DNA from: Ilumatobacter fluminis
GTDB taxonomy: Bacteria > Actinomycetota > Acidimicrobiia > Acidimicrobiales > Ilumatobacteraceae
Assembly (NCBI RefSeq): GCF_004364865.1
Contig: NZ_SOAU01000001.1
Span: 3,690,001-3,754,000, forward strand
Reading direction: 5' to 3'
DNA length: 64,000 nt
Position numbers and translations under genes: made by a program. Positions 8,757 to 16,896 of this stretch are shown here, in pieces. Within the stretch, counting starts at the first letter, position 1; the number at the start of each line of letters is the position of its first letter. The notes under the pieces are model-generated. The model did no database searches and was not told the DNA's origin. It was given only the letters and a program-made list of their open reading frames with translations.

Positions 8757-9682
8757 GCTGGGTCTTCCTCCGCCGCTCGACGCGGCTGACAGATCGAGAC
8801 CGCGGCCGGCAGGACGCGTATCTCGAAGTGATCGGTTCGGTCGCGGTCGCCACCGTCAGCTTCCCACGGCAGCGTCCGGTCCAGATCGACGACGATCTTC
8901 TCCGCCGTGGTCACCTTGGCGAACGGCGACGCCTCGACGCGGTTCGTGAAGACGGATCCGAACAGTCGCGCCCACTCGCTCGCGGAGCGGGCGGTGACGA
9001 TGCCGACATCGAGACGACCGTCGGTCGGCGACGCACTGCCGAAGGCGGGGATGCCGCCGATGAGCGTGCCCACGTTGGCGGCGATCACGCTCGATGCGTC
9101 GCCGGTGAACCAGGGGTCGCCGTCGACCGAGATCTCCATCTGCGCCGGGCTGACGTTGCGGTTCTTGACACCGGCCCACACGTACCCGAGGCGGCCGTAC
9201 TTGTCCTTCATGCCACTGTCGTCGGCGTCGCGAATCAGCAGTGCGTCGAAGCCGGTGCCGGCCATCACCAAGAAGTGCTGTTCGTCGTTCACCACGCCGG
9301 CATCGAGACGCCGAGGCTCACCGTGGACCGCGACGTCGACCGCGCCGCGGAGATCGATCGGGATACCGAGGTTGACGGCGAGCAGGTTGCCGGTGCCGGC
9401 CGGCAACACACCGATCGTGACGTCGTCGTACCCCTCGTGGAGCAGGTGATCGGCACACCGTCGTACGGTGCCGTCGCCACCCCAGACGAGCAGACGATCG
9501 ACGCCGTCGTCCTCGATGAGCTTGGTGACCTTCTTCGGCGCCTTCTTGCTCTTCGGCACCTCGTACCACGGCGGATCGGCGTGGCCGACGTCGGCGAGCG
9601 CAGCACGGAGTTCTTCCAAGCCGGATCCGGCGAGCTGCTTGCCCTCGTTGATGATCACCCCGATACGGGGACGTCCCTCCAT
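8753..9682 (-). CDS. Diacylglycerol kinase / sphingosine kinase-like lipid kinase
   Basis: Soluble lipid kinase of the DAGK catalytic-domain (LCB5/YegS) family, 309 aa from the ATG at 9682 (MEGRPRIGV); a longer open frame upstream is noncoding. It should phosphorylate diacylglycerol or a related lipid with ATP. Visible: the nucleotide-binding GGDGT at 68-72 and the second family motif VLPAGTGN near residue 96, then the C-terminal beta-sandwich with GTGFDA. First gene of the coupled operon with the DUF1206 and PAP2 genes. It is divergent from the cation antiporter, with 90 bp between the starts. The exact substrate (diacylglycerol or another lipid alcohol) is not decidable here. Confidence 0.9.
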   Translation of the reverse strand: MEGRPRIGVIINEGKQLAGSGLEELRAALADVGHADPPWYEVPKSKKAPKKVTKLIEDDGVDRLLVWGGDGTVRRCADHLLHEGYDDVTIGVLPAGTGNLLAVNLGIPIDLRGAVDVAVHGEPRRLDAGVVNDEQHFLVMAGTGFDALLIRDADDSGMKDKYGRLGYVWAGVKNRNVSPAQMEISVDGDPWFTGDASSVIAANVGTLIGGIPAFGSASPTDGRLDVGIVTARSASEWARLFGSVFTNRVEASPFAKVTTAEKIVVDLDRTLPWEADGGDRDRTDHFEIRVLPAAVSICQPRRAAEEDPA

Positions 9683-9772
9683 GGGCAGGCCGATACCCCG
9701 TCGTTTGCGCTCCTCAAACGTTCGCCGAAGGTTTGAGGCGGGGGATCGCGCCGCCAGACTCGTACCACCCGC

Positions 9773-10864
9773 ATGGACATCTTGACCGTCATCTTCTTCG
9801 TGGTCGGCGTCGCCGGGTTGGTGATCGGCGCCGAAGCACTCGTTCGGGGCGCCGCCCGACTCGCCGGCCGAACCGGCCTCTCCCCCGTCGTCATCGGCCT
9901 CACCGTCGTCGCCTTCGGCACGAGCGCGCCCGAGCTCGCCGTCAGCCTCGGCGCTGCGATCCGCGACGAGGCCGACCTCGCGGTCGGCAACGTCGTCGGC
10001 TCGAACATCGCCAACGTGCTGCTCGTCCTCGGCCTGTCGGCCGTGATCGGTGGCGGTCTGGTCGTGGCACAACGGATCGTGCGGATCGATGTCCCGATCA
10101 TGGTCGTGTTGTCGTTCGCCGTGTTCTTCCTCGGCCTCGACGGCGAACTGAACCGCTGGGAGGGCATCGCCTTCGTGCTGACGCTGATCGGCTACATCAG
10201 CTGGACGGTCATCAGCGCCCGACGGTCGAACGCCGAGGTCGCGACGGAGTACGACGACGCGATCGATCTCGACGACCTCTCGGCCAGCTCTCCGTTCGTC
10301 GACGTCGGCTACGTCCTGCTCGGCCTCGTGCTGCTCGTGATCGGATCGACGGCACTCGTCGAGGCGGCCACCGACATCGCGACCGAACTCGGCGTCAGCG
10401 AACTCGTCATCGGTCTGACCGTCGTCGCCGTCGGCACGTCGCTCCCCGAGATCGCGACGTCGGTCCTCGCCGCCGCACGGGGGCAACGCGACCTCGCCGT
10501 GGGCAACGCGGTCGGTTCCAACCTGTTCAACATCCTCGCCGTGCTCGGCATCACCGCCGCCGTGTCCCCGACGTCGATCCCGATCCCCGACGGTGCGATC
10601 TCGCTCGACATCCCCGTCATGATCGCCGTGGCGGTGGCGTGTCTGCCGATCTTCTGGAACGGATATTCACTGATGCGCTGGGAAGGCGTGATCTTCCTGG
10701 CCTACTACGCCGGGTACATCACCTACCTCGTGCTCGACAGCAGTGACCACGACGCCACCGGACAGTTCGGCGCTGCGATGCTCTACTTCGTGGTGCCGCT
10801 GACGGTGCTCACCTTCTCGGTCGCCGCCTACCGGCGCAACCGTCTCGGTCGCGTCCCGCTCTGA
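9773..10864 (+). CDS. Ca2+/Na+ (cation/proton) antiporter, CaCA family
   Basis: YrbG-type calcium/cation exchanger, 363 aa, with the internal two-fold repeat of the CaCA family. Alpha-1 repeat: GTSAPELAVS with GNVVGSNIAN; alpha-2 repeat: GTSLPEIATS with GNAVGSNLFN. The Glu of each GTSxPE is the cation ligand known for the family. About ten transmembrane helices with an acidic central cytoplasmic loop (DDAIDLDDL) around residues 160-175. The ATG at 9773 is the natural start (MDILTVIFFVVG is the first helix). Standalone gene; divergent promoter region shared with the lipid-kinase operon. Confidence 0.93.
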   Translation: MDILTVIFFVVGVAGLVIGAEALVRGAARLAGRTGLSPVVIGLTVVAFGTSAPELAVSLGAAIRDEADLAVGNVVGSNIANVLLVLGLSAVIGGGLVVAQRIVRIDVPIMVVLSFAVFFLGLDGELNRWEGIAFVLTLIGYISWTVISARRSNAEVATEYDDAIDLDDLSASSPFVDVGYVLLGLVLLVIGSTALVEAATDIATELGVSELVIGLTVVAVGTSLPEIATSVLAAARGQRDLAVGNAVGSNLFNILAVLGITAAVSPTSIPIPDGAISLDIPVMIAVAVACLPIFWNGYSLMRWEGVIFLAYYAGYITYLVLDSSDHDATGQFGAAMLYFVVPLTVLTFSVAAYRRNRLGRVPL

Positions 10865-10885
10865 GGCGGGCGTTCCGCCCTGCGC

Positions 10886-11620
10886 TCAGTGGGCCGGTGC
10901 GTGCAGCGCAGCGCCGGCGATGCCGGCGTTGTTCTCGAGCGCCGCGATCTCGACGTCGCAGTCGACGTCGATCTGCGGCAACCACTTGTGCGCCCGCTTG
11001 CTCGCGCCGCCGCCGAGGATGATCAGGTCGGGGGACACGATGAACGCCACGTGCCGCAGATAGCGGTTCACCCGCTCACCCCATTCGCTCCACGAGAGGT
11101 TGTGGGCCTTCCGGGCCCGAGCGGCAGCGGCGAGTTCGGCGTCGGCACCGTCGAGCTCGACGTGTCCGAGTTCGGTGTTCGGTACCAGCACGCCATCGAC
11201 GAACAGAGCCGACCCGATCCCGGTACCGAAGGTGAGACACAGCACGACACCGCGCCGATCGGCACCGGCACCCCACGTCATCTCGGCCTGGCCGGCGGCG
11301 TCGGCGTCGTTGAGGACGTGCACCGGGGCGCCGATCACGTCGGTGAAGAGAGTGTCGGCGTCGATGCCGACCCACGAGTCGTCGATGTTGGCCGCGCTGC
11401 GCACGACGCCGTGCATCACGACCGACGGCATGCACACCCCGACCGGCCCCGTCCAGCCGTGATGACCGACGAGTGCTGCCGCGACCTCGGCGACCCGTTC
11501 GGGCGTCGCCGGTTGCGGTGTGTCGATCCGCATCCGCTCCGCGGTGAGGTCGCCGGTCGCCAGATCGACCGGTGCCGCCTTCATCCCGGTGCCACCGATG
11601 TCGATCCCGAAGCGTTGCAT
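10886..11620 (-). CDS. ppgK: Polyphosphate glucokinase
   Basis: ROK-family kinase, 244 aa, that phosphorylates glucose to glucose-6-phosphate using polyphosphate (and often ATP). The N-terminal phosphate-binding loop FGIDIGGTGMKA is at 4-15; the sugar-binding segment has NDADAAGQAE; the second phosphate loop has LTFGTGIGSA; the C-terminus has ILGGGASKRAHKW, the ROK-type GGG signature followed by a basic stretch typical of PpgK. The classical ROK zinc-binding Cys cluster is absent, as is normal for PpgK. Length matches the actinobacterial enzyme (about 250 aa). Convergent with the antiporter gene, 21 bp apart. Confidence 0.92.
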   Translation of the reverse strand: MQRFGIDIGGTGMKAAPVDLATGDLTAERMRIDTPQPATPERVAEVAAALVGHHGWTGPVGVCMPSVVMHGVVRSAANIDDSWVGIDADTLFTDVIGAPVHVLNDADAAGQAEMTWGAGADRRGVVLCLTFGTGIGSALFVDGVLVPNTELGHVELDGADAELAAAARARKAHNLSWSEWGERVNRYLRHVAFIVSPDLIILGGGASKRAHKWLPQIDVDCDVEIAALENNAGIAGAALHAPAH

Positions 11621-11682
11621 CGCCTGCGAAGGTAGACGATCGGGCTCGCGGCCGTCGACGATCGGTCGACGGGCGTTCCGGG

Positions 11683-12906
11683 TCAGGCCTTGGCCCGGGT
11701 CTTGCGGAGCACGGGGTCGGCGAGGCGGAGCGTCGCGGAGGCGGCCTGCATCGTCCGACCGGCAGCGCCGGGTGTGTCGGCATCGACCAGGTTGCCCATC
11801 ACCTGCAGCGTGATCTTGGCGATGGCGTCGGTGCCGACCGCGAACCGGAGACCGGTGCGCATCAACCGGGGATGCCCGATCAGGAAGGCGAAGCGGCGTC
11901 CGGTACGGAGGAAATCGTCGAAGCGTTCACCGATCAGGCGGTCGTACTCGGCGGGCGCCGTGGCCGGGTCGGCGAGGAACAGGTCGGCGGCGAGCATCCC
12001 CGACTCGAGGCCGTAGTCGATGCCCTCCCCGTTCATCGGGTTGACGAGTCCGGCGGCGTCACCGATCGCCACCCAGCCACGGCCGTGGCGCTTGATGGCA
12101 CTCATCGGGAGGCGCCACGCCCGGGGCCGCTCGAGGTTCTCACCGATCTGCCACGGCTCTGCGACGAGGGAGCGGTACGAGTCGAGCAGGTGGTTCAGGT
12201 TGAGCGACTTGAAGCCCTTCATGGTCGACAGGGCGCCGACGCCGATGTTGACGGTGCCGTCGCCGCACGGGAACATCCAGCCGTAGCCGGGCACCCAGGT
12301 GCCGTGCTCGTCCTTGATCGTCAGGCACGCCTCGATCATGGCGTCGTCGTGCCGCGGGCTCTCGACGTACGAACGGATCGCCAGACCGTACGGCTCGTTC
12401 GGATCGCGCTCGGCGCCGAGCATGCGAGCGACCTTGCCGGGTGCGCCGGTGGCGGCGACGACGAGATCGGCGTCGATCGTGTCGGCACCGACCTGGACGC
12501 CGGTGACCGCGCCGTCGGGGCCGAACACCGGCTCCGCCTCGGTCTCGAACCGCACGTCGGCGCCGGCCTCGATCGCGGTGTCGATCAGGGCGGCGTCGAG
12601 ACGACGGCGTGGCCACACCGCACCATGGGCCGGGAATCGGTCGCCGTCCGACCAGGGCAACTCCCGCTGACGCTTGCCGGCGATCATCCGGAGCCCGTCG
12701 ACGAGGTGGGCGTCGGTGAGCGGGATGTCGAGCTCGTCCAACGCCTGGACTGCCCGGGGTGTCAATCCGTCGCCGCAGATCTTGTCGCGACCATGGGGCG
12801 CCTTCTCGAAGACGACCACCTTGGCGCCGGCTCGGGCGGCTCGGATGGCGGTGGCGGCTCCCGCTGGCCCACCACCGATGACGGCGATGTCGACGCGTTC
12901 GTTCAT
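11683..12906 (-). CDS. Geranylgeranyl-reductase family FAD-dependent oxidoreductase
   Basis: 407-aa flavoprotein of the geranylgeranyl reductase family, which saturates polyprenyl chains. In actinobacteria close relatives (MenJ type) reduce a double bond in the menaquinone side chain; that role is an inference here. Visible: the Rossmann dinucleotide motif GGGPAGAATA at 11-20, the family motif KICGDGLTPRAVQAL near 41-55, and the second FAD motif AIGDAAGLVNPMNGEGI near residue 285. No membrane helix. Start ATG at 12906. The neighbouring small chorismate mutase gene lies 54 bp upstream on the same strand; chorismate is the precursor of menaquinone, which fits but does not prove the assignment. 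Confidence 0.85.
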   Translation of the reverse strand: MNERVDIAVIGGGPAGAATAIRAARAGAKVVVFEKAPHGRDKICGDGLTPRAVQALDELDIPLTDAHLVDGLRMIAGKRQRELPWSDGDRFPAHGAVWPRRRLDAALIDTAIEAGADVRFETEAEPVFGPDGAVTGVQVGADTIDADLVVAATGAPGKVARMLGAERDPNEPYGLAIRSYVESPRHDDAMIEACLTIKDEHGTWVPGYGWMFPCGDGTVNIGVGALSTMKGFKSLNLNHLLDSYRSLVAEPWQIGENLERPRAWRLPMSAIKRHGRGWVAIGDAAGLVNPMNGEGIDYGLESGMLAADLFLADPATAPAEYDRLIGERFDDFLRTGRRFAFLIGHPRLMRTGLRFAVGTDAIAKITLQVMGNLVDADTPGAAGRTMQAASATLRLADPVLRKTRAKA

Positions 12907-12960
12907 GTCACCATCGATTCAATCGCCGTTCCGGCTGGGCCGGACGCGAACGGCGCCGGT

Positions 12961-13245
12961 TCAGCGCTGTTCGGCGATGCGCTGATGGTGGTGGATCACC
13001 TCGGCGACGATGAACCGGAAGTACTTCTCGGAGAACACCGGATCGAGTCCTGCGTCCTCGGCGAGGGATCGCAGCCGCGCGATCTGACGGGCTTCGCGCT
13101 CGGGGTCGGCGGCCGGCAGCCCGGCCTCGGCCTTGTAGTGACCGACCGCCTGGGTGATCTTGAACCGCTCCGCGAGCAGGTGGATGAGGGCCGCGTCGAT
13201 GTTGTCGATGCTCGACCGGTAGCCGTCCAGTTGCTCGTCGCTCAC
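12961..13245 (-). CDS. Chorismate mutase, AroQ class (monofunctional)
   Basis: Small all-helical chorismate mutase of 94 aa that converts chorismate to prephenate for Phe/Tyr synthesis. The AroQ pattern is visible: the first helix SIDNIDAALIHLLAERFKI, the conserved Lys in VGHYKAEAGLP, then DPEREARQIARL, and a C-terminal helix ending with IHHHQRIAEQR. No signal peptide, so it is the intracellular type. The GTG at 13245 (MSDEQLDGY) gives the standard length; the open frame upstream of it is Arg/Gly-rich noncoding sequence. Confidence 0.88.
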   Translation of the reverse strand: MSDEQLDGYRSSIDNIDAALIHLLAERFKITQAVGHYKAEAGLPAADPEREARQIARLRSLAEDAGLDPVFSEKYFRFIVAEVIHHHQRIAEQR

Positions 13246-13342
13246 GAGCCGCAACCTACCGGATCGGGCCCTCGCCGACCCGATGGGCACCGCATGGTCG
13301 GGCGGCTGCAGTCCGTCGCATCGTGTCTGCCAGAATCCGCCC

Positions 13343-14116
13343 ATGAGCTTGCGACAACAGTGGGCCGCCGGCGACGAGACGCTCGGCCTGTGGATCCAGC
13401 TGCCGTCACCGATCACGGCCGAGATCGCCGCCCGGCAACCCGTGTCCTATGTGTGCGTCGACACCCAGCACGGTGTGAACGACGCGATGACGTGCGTGGC
13501 CACCTTCTCGGCGATCGAGCTCGCGGGCAACGTGCCGATCGCTCGGGTGCCGTGGAACGAACCGGGCGTGATCGGCAAGACGCTCGACGCCGGGGCGCAC
13601 GGGGTGATCGTGCCGATGGTGAACACCCGATCGCAGGCCGAGGCGGTGGTCGACGCCGCACGGTACGCGCCTGCCGGCAGCCGCAGTTGGGGCCCGATGA
13701 TGGCCGGTCTCCGGCGCCCCGACTACCAACAGTGGGCCCACGACAACGTCACCGTCATCCCGATGATCGAGACCGTCGAAGCGCTCGACAACCTCGACGA
13801 GATCCTCGAGTGCCCGGGCGTCGACGCCGTGTACGTCGGCCCAGCCGACCTGTCGGTGAGCCTCGGGCTGCCGCCCGGCAACAACGACGGCACCCCGGCG
13901 TTCGACGACGCACTCGGCCGGATCACCGACGCTTGCGCCCGCCACGAGGTGGTCGCCGGCATCCACGCCACCGGGTCGCTCGCCGCCCGGCGACGCGAGC
14001 AGGGGTTCCGCATGATCACGATCGGCAGCGACGCCCTCGCCGTCCGGTCGGGCTTCGAGGCCGAGCTCGCGGCCGCCGCCGGCGGGCACGCGGGCGGCAC
14101 CGACGCGATGTACTGA
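13343..14116 (+). CDS. HpcH/HpaI-family aldolase
   Basis: Class II (metal-dependent) aldolase of the HpcH/HpaI / 2-keto-3-deoxy-sugar-acid family, 257 aa TIM barrel. Family features: LGLWIQLPSP at the N-terminus, the DTQHG motif (typically DxEHG) near 37-41, PIARVPWNEPGVIGKTLDAGAHGVIVPMV in the middle, the metal-binding IETVEALDNLDEI segment, and YVGPADLSVSLG. It cleaves or forms 4-hydroxy-2-oxo acids using pyruvate as enolate donor; the aldehyde partner is unknown. The Glu that usually precedes HG is Gln here (DTQHG). The ATG at 13343 fits the family N-terminus. Monocistronic between the chorismate mutase (divergent) and prmC (convergent). Confidence 0.87.
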   Translation: MSLRQQWAAGDETLGLWIQLPSPITAEIAARQPVSYVCVDTQHGVNDAMTCVATFSAIELAGNVPIARVPWNEPGVIGKTLDAGAHGVIVPMVNTRSQAEAVVDAARYAPAGSRSWGPMMAGLRRPDYQQWAHDNVTVIPMIETVEALDNLDEILECPGVDAVYVGPADLSVSLGLPPGNNDGTPAFDDALGRITDACARHEVVAGIHATGSLAARRREQGFRMITIGSDALAVRSGFEAELAAAAGGHAGGTDAMY

Positions 14117-14211
14117 CGCCATGCACTGACGGTCCCGAGAGCGTCGCGCGGCTCGTCGGCACACGCGTCGAGAGCCGGACCACCGTCACGGGTTGACCGA
14201 CTGGAACGGGG

Positions 14212-15060
14212 TCAGCGGGTGGCGACGACGATGCGGTCGTGGCCGGCGAGGTCGGCGCGGACGTCGACGGACCGGTAGCCGGCGGCGTCGCACAAGGCGC
14301 GCACTGCAGCACCTTGATCGGCGCCGATCTCGAGCACGAGCGAACCGGTCGGGTCGAGGTGCCGGAGGGCACCGGGCACGAGGCGGCGATAGTCGTCGAG
14401 CCCATCGGCGCCCGCGAACAGCGCCTGCGGCGGTTCCCAGTGGCGGACAGACTCGTCGAGCAGCTCGGAGTCGTCGGCGACGTACGGCGGATTGCTCACG
14501 ATCACGTCGAACGACGTGTCGGTGGGGAGCGCGTCGAACCAGTCGCCGCACTCGACCCGTACGTTGCGGGCGGCGCGCCCGATTCCGGCGAGATTGGACC
14601 GGGCCACGTCGAGCGCGTCGGCGTCGGCGTCGGTGAGCCAGATCTCGGTGCCGTCGATCGGCAGTTCGTCGGCAAGGGCCAGGCCGATCGCTCCCGAACC
14701 GGTGCCGAGATCGGCGATACGGCGGGTCGACCGGTCGCCGACCAGATCGAGTACCGCCTCGACCACGAGCTCGGTCTCGGGGCGTGGGATGAGCACCCGT
14801 CGGTCGACGGCCAGGTCGAGCCGACGGAACCCCCAGCGCCCGAGGACGTACTGGAGCGGTTCGCCCGCCCGATAGCGACCGACCATCGCATCGTGGTGCT
14901 GCACCATCCGGTCGGTCACGTGTTGATCGAGCGAGGCGTCGAACTCGGCACCGTCGAGCGCCGTCGCGACCTCACAGATCCAGCGGGCTTCGGGCCGGCT
15001 CCGCAGGACCGACGACGTCTGGTCCCAGAGCTGCCGCAGGGTGAGCGTGTCGTCGGTCAT
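14212..15060 (-). CDS. prmC: Release-factor glutamine N5-methyltransferase
   Basis: PrmC/HemK, 282 aa, an S-adenosylmethionine-dependent methylase that modifies the glutamine of the GGQ motif of release factors RF1/RF2. It has an N-terminal helical substrate-binding domain (residues 1-80), PRPETELVVEAVL, the SAM motif I ADLGTGSGAIGLALA, and the diagnostic catalytic NPPY motif (VSNPPYVADDS). Its ATG at 15060 overlaps the prfA stop by four bases (ATGA), giving the classic coupled prfA-prmC pair in which the enzyme is made with its substrate. Confidence 0.96.
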   Translation of the reverse strand: MTDDTLTLRQLWDQTSSVLRSRPEARWICEVATALDGAEFDASLDQHVTDRMVQHHDAMVGRYRAGEPLQYVLGRWGFRRLDLAVDRRVLIPRPETELVVEAVLDLVGDRSTRRIADLGTGSGAIGLALADELPIDGTEIWLTDADADALDVARSNLAGIGRAARNVRVECGDWFDALPTDTSFDVIVSNPPYVADDSELLDESVRHWEPPQALFAGADGLDDYRRLVPGALRHLDPTGSLVLEIGADQGAAVRALCDAAGYRSVDVRADLAGHDRIVVATR

Positions 15061-16142
15061 GACGACGAGTCGGCGAGCTGGCGGGCACGTTCGTCGTGCA
15101 ACAGGGGCTCGACGACCAGGTCGAGTTGGCCACCCAGCACGTCGTCGAGACGGTACACGGTGACCCCGATCCGGTGGTCGGTGACGCGGCTCTCCTTGTA
15201 GTTGTACGTGCGGATCTTCTCGCTCCGACCGCCGCCGCCCAGCTGCGACCGCCGCTCCTCGGAGAGCTCGGCGTCGCGCTCGCGTTGGGCGCGTTCGTAC
15301 AAACGGGCTCGCAGCACCTGCATCGCCCGGGCGCGGTTCTGGAGCTGGCTCCGCTCGTCCTGCATCGTCACGACGATGCCGGACGGGATGTGGGTGATCC
15401 GGACTGCCGAGTCGGTGGTGTTGACGTGCTGCCCGCCCGCGCCCGACGAGCGGTACACGTCGATCTCGAGATCTCGGTCGTCGATGGAGACCTCGACCTC
15501 GTCGACCTCGGGAAGGACGGCGACGGTGGCCGACGACGTGTGGACCCGGCCCTGGCTCTCGGTGACGGGGACCCGTTGCACGCGGTGCGGCCCGCCTTCG
15601 AACTTGAGGTGCTGCCAGGCGTCGTCGCCGCGGACGACGAAGGTGACCTGGTTGACGCCGCCGAGGTCGCTCGGATCGAGCGACAGCGTCTCGACCTTCC
15701 ATCGGTGCACGCCGGCGTAGGCGACGTACATGTCGTAGAGATCACGCGCGAACAGGTTGGCCTCCTCGCCGCCCTCGGCGCCGCGGATCTCCATGATCAC
15801 GGCCCGCCCGGCGTTCGGGTCGCGCGGAAGGAGGAGTTCGCGCAGTTCGGCCTCGAGCCGAACGAGGTCGGCGTCGGCCTCGGCGATCTCGGTCTCGGCC
15901 AGCTCGCGATCGTCGGGCGAGGTGGCGCCGGCGAGGAGTTCACGGGCTGCGTCCAGGTCGTCGGCGCGCCCCCGATACGTCGTCCATGCGGCGACGAGGG
16001 GTTCGAGTTCGCGATATCGCTGCGACACGGTGCGCAGCGTCGCCGGGTCGGCATGCGTCGCCGGGTCGGCGAGGCGCGCTTCGAGTTCGCGGAATTCCTC
16101 CCCGGCCGACGTCAGGCGGTCGGCGACACCGGTGTCGAGCAT
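15057..16142 (-). CDS. prfA: Peptide chain release factor 1
   Basis: RF1, 361 aa, which recognises UAA and UAG stop codons and triggers peptide release. The anticodon-mimic tripeptide is PVT (in RVQRVPVTESQGR), which marks RF1 rather than RF2 (SPF). The catalytic GGQ (GAGGQHVNTTDSAVR) is present for peptidyl-tRNA hydrolysis. Full length from ATG at 16142 (MLDTGVADRL). Coupled to prmC downstream; upstream is the divergent hsp20 control region. rpmE is not adjacent here, although it precedes prfA in many actinobacteria; it lies 6 kb away on the same strand. Confidence 0.97.
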   Translation of the reverse strand: MLDTGVADRLTSAGEEFRELEARLADPATHADPATLRTVSQRYRELEPLVAAWTTYRGRADDLDAARELLAGATSPDDRELAETEIAEADADLVRLEAELRELLLPRDPNAGRAVIMEIRGAEGGEEANLFARDLYDMYVAYAGVHRWKVETLSLDPSDLGGVNQVTFVVRGDDAWQHLKFEGGPHRVQRVPVTESQGRVHTSSATVAVLPEVDEVEVSIDDRDLEIDVYRSSGAGGQHVNTTDSAVRITHIPSGIVVTMQDERSQLQNRARAMQVLRARLYERAQRERDAELSEERRSQLGGGGRSEKIRTYNYKESRVTDHRIGVTVYRLDDVLGGQLDLVVEPLLHDERARQLADSSS

Positions 16143-16190
16143 GGCAGTCGAAGGCTACCGCCCCCACTCTCGACCGACCGTTCCCAGATC

Positions 16191-16223
16191 CTGAGTTGCC
16201 ATCACTCAGCTTTTCTGTATGAT
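16191..16223 (+). promoter_or_regulatory. hsp20 promoter with HAIR-like (HspR) operator
   Basis: CTGAGT at 16191-16196 and ACTCAG at 16204-16209 form an inverted repeat with a 7-nt spacer. It matches the HAIR operator of HspR (known consensus CTTGAGT-N7-ACTCAAG) apart from one T/A pair missing in each arm. It overlaps a good sigma-70-type promoter: -35 TTGCCA at 16196-16201, 16-nt spacer, -10 TATGAT at 16218-16223. A second dyad, TCCTGA-N12-TCAGGA, lies at 16237-16260. Binding of an HspR-type repressor would cover the -35 box. The promoter reads into the Hsp20 gene; HspR control is inference from the motif. Confidence 0.7.
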
Positions 16224-16317
16224 TGCAGACATCAGTTCCTGAGTGTTCACCACATCAGGAACCGCAACCGACCAACCCACCGCACACAACGCATCACGAC
16301 AGACAGGAGAAACCACG

Positions 16318-16788
16318 ATGATCGTCCGTCACCGCACCAGCCCCGCCGCCTTTGCCGCGCCCGCCTTCGACACCAGCGTCAACCGAGCGTTCGACCAGCT
16401 CACCAGCTCGTTCTTCGACAACCGTCGGCCATCCGGCCCGGTGGTCGACGGATCCTGGACCGACGACGAGTACGTCCTCACCGTCGACCTCCCCGGCGTC
16501 CCGGCGTCGGCCGTCTCGGTCGACGTCACGGGCACGACCCTCACGATCGCCGTCGCCACCGACGAGCTGTCGTGGAAGCGCAGCCTGCGCCTCGGCGGCC
16601 GCCTCGACCCCGACAAGGTCGGCGCCCGCCACGTCGACGGTCGCCTGACCGTCACCGTCGGCGCCTACGACACCCCCGCTCCCCGGTCGATCGAGATCTC
16701 GACCGAGATGCCGGCGATCGAGACGAGCGACACCGAGGCGATCGAGGCGTCGTCGTCCGACGAGACCGACTCGACCGACGAGTCCTGA
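16318..16788 (+). CDS. Small heat-shock protein, Hsp20/alpha-crystallin
   Basis: ATP-independent holdase chaperone, 156 aa. The alpha-crystallin domain runs from about residue 40 to 120: DGSWTDDEYVLTVDLPGVPASAVSVDVTG, then the beta-strand with LRLGGRLDPDKVGARHVDGRLTVTV (the ADGVLxVxVP-type family signature in variant form). The C-terminal tail is strongly acidic (Glu/Asp/Ser/Thr, residues 130-156) and the usual IXI/V motif is not obvious. Start ATG at 16318 with AGGAG eight bases upstream; an 88-nt leader follows the HAIR-controlled promoter. A hairpin terminator lies 47 bp after the stop. Confidence 0.9.
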   Translation: MIVRHRTSPAAFAAPAFDTSVNRAFDQLTSSFFDNRRPSGPVVDGSWTDDEYVLTVDLPGVPASAVSVDVTGTTLTIAVATDELSWKRSLRLGGRLDPDKVGARHVDGRLTVTVGAYDTPAPRSIEISTEMPAIETSDTEAIEASSSDETDSTDES

Positions 16789-16834
16789 TCCCCCAGGGCG
16801 TCCGGCCCTCCCCTCACCCGGACGCCGCGATCAC

Positions 16835-16864
16835 GATGCCCGGCCGGCCCACCGGCCGGGCATC
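16835..16864. terminator. Bidirectional hairpin terminator between convergent genes
   Basis: Perfect 13-bp stem GATGCCCGGCCGG / CCGGCCGGGCATC with a 4-nt loop (CCCA). It sits between the hsp20 stop (16788, plus) and the stop of the unknown protein (16897, minus). There is no T-tract on either side, as is usual for terminators in high-GC actinobacteria. Confidence 0.7.
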
Positions 16865-16896
16865 GGCGCGTCCGGGGGCGGGTCGGCGCAGTGGGT

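Noticed and set aside
11572-14196. An 874-codon plus-strand frame
   Set aside because: It crosses the geranylgeranyl reductase and chorismate mutase genes antisense and the aldolase gene out of frame; no domain.
15057-15060. Programmed frameshift between RF1 and PrmC
   Set aside because: The genes overlap by a plain ATGA start/stop; the programmed frameshift is known in prfB (RF2), and this is RF1 (PVT).
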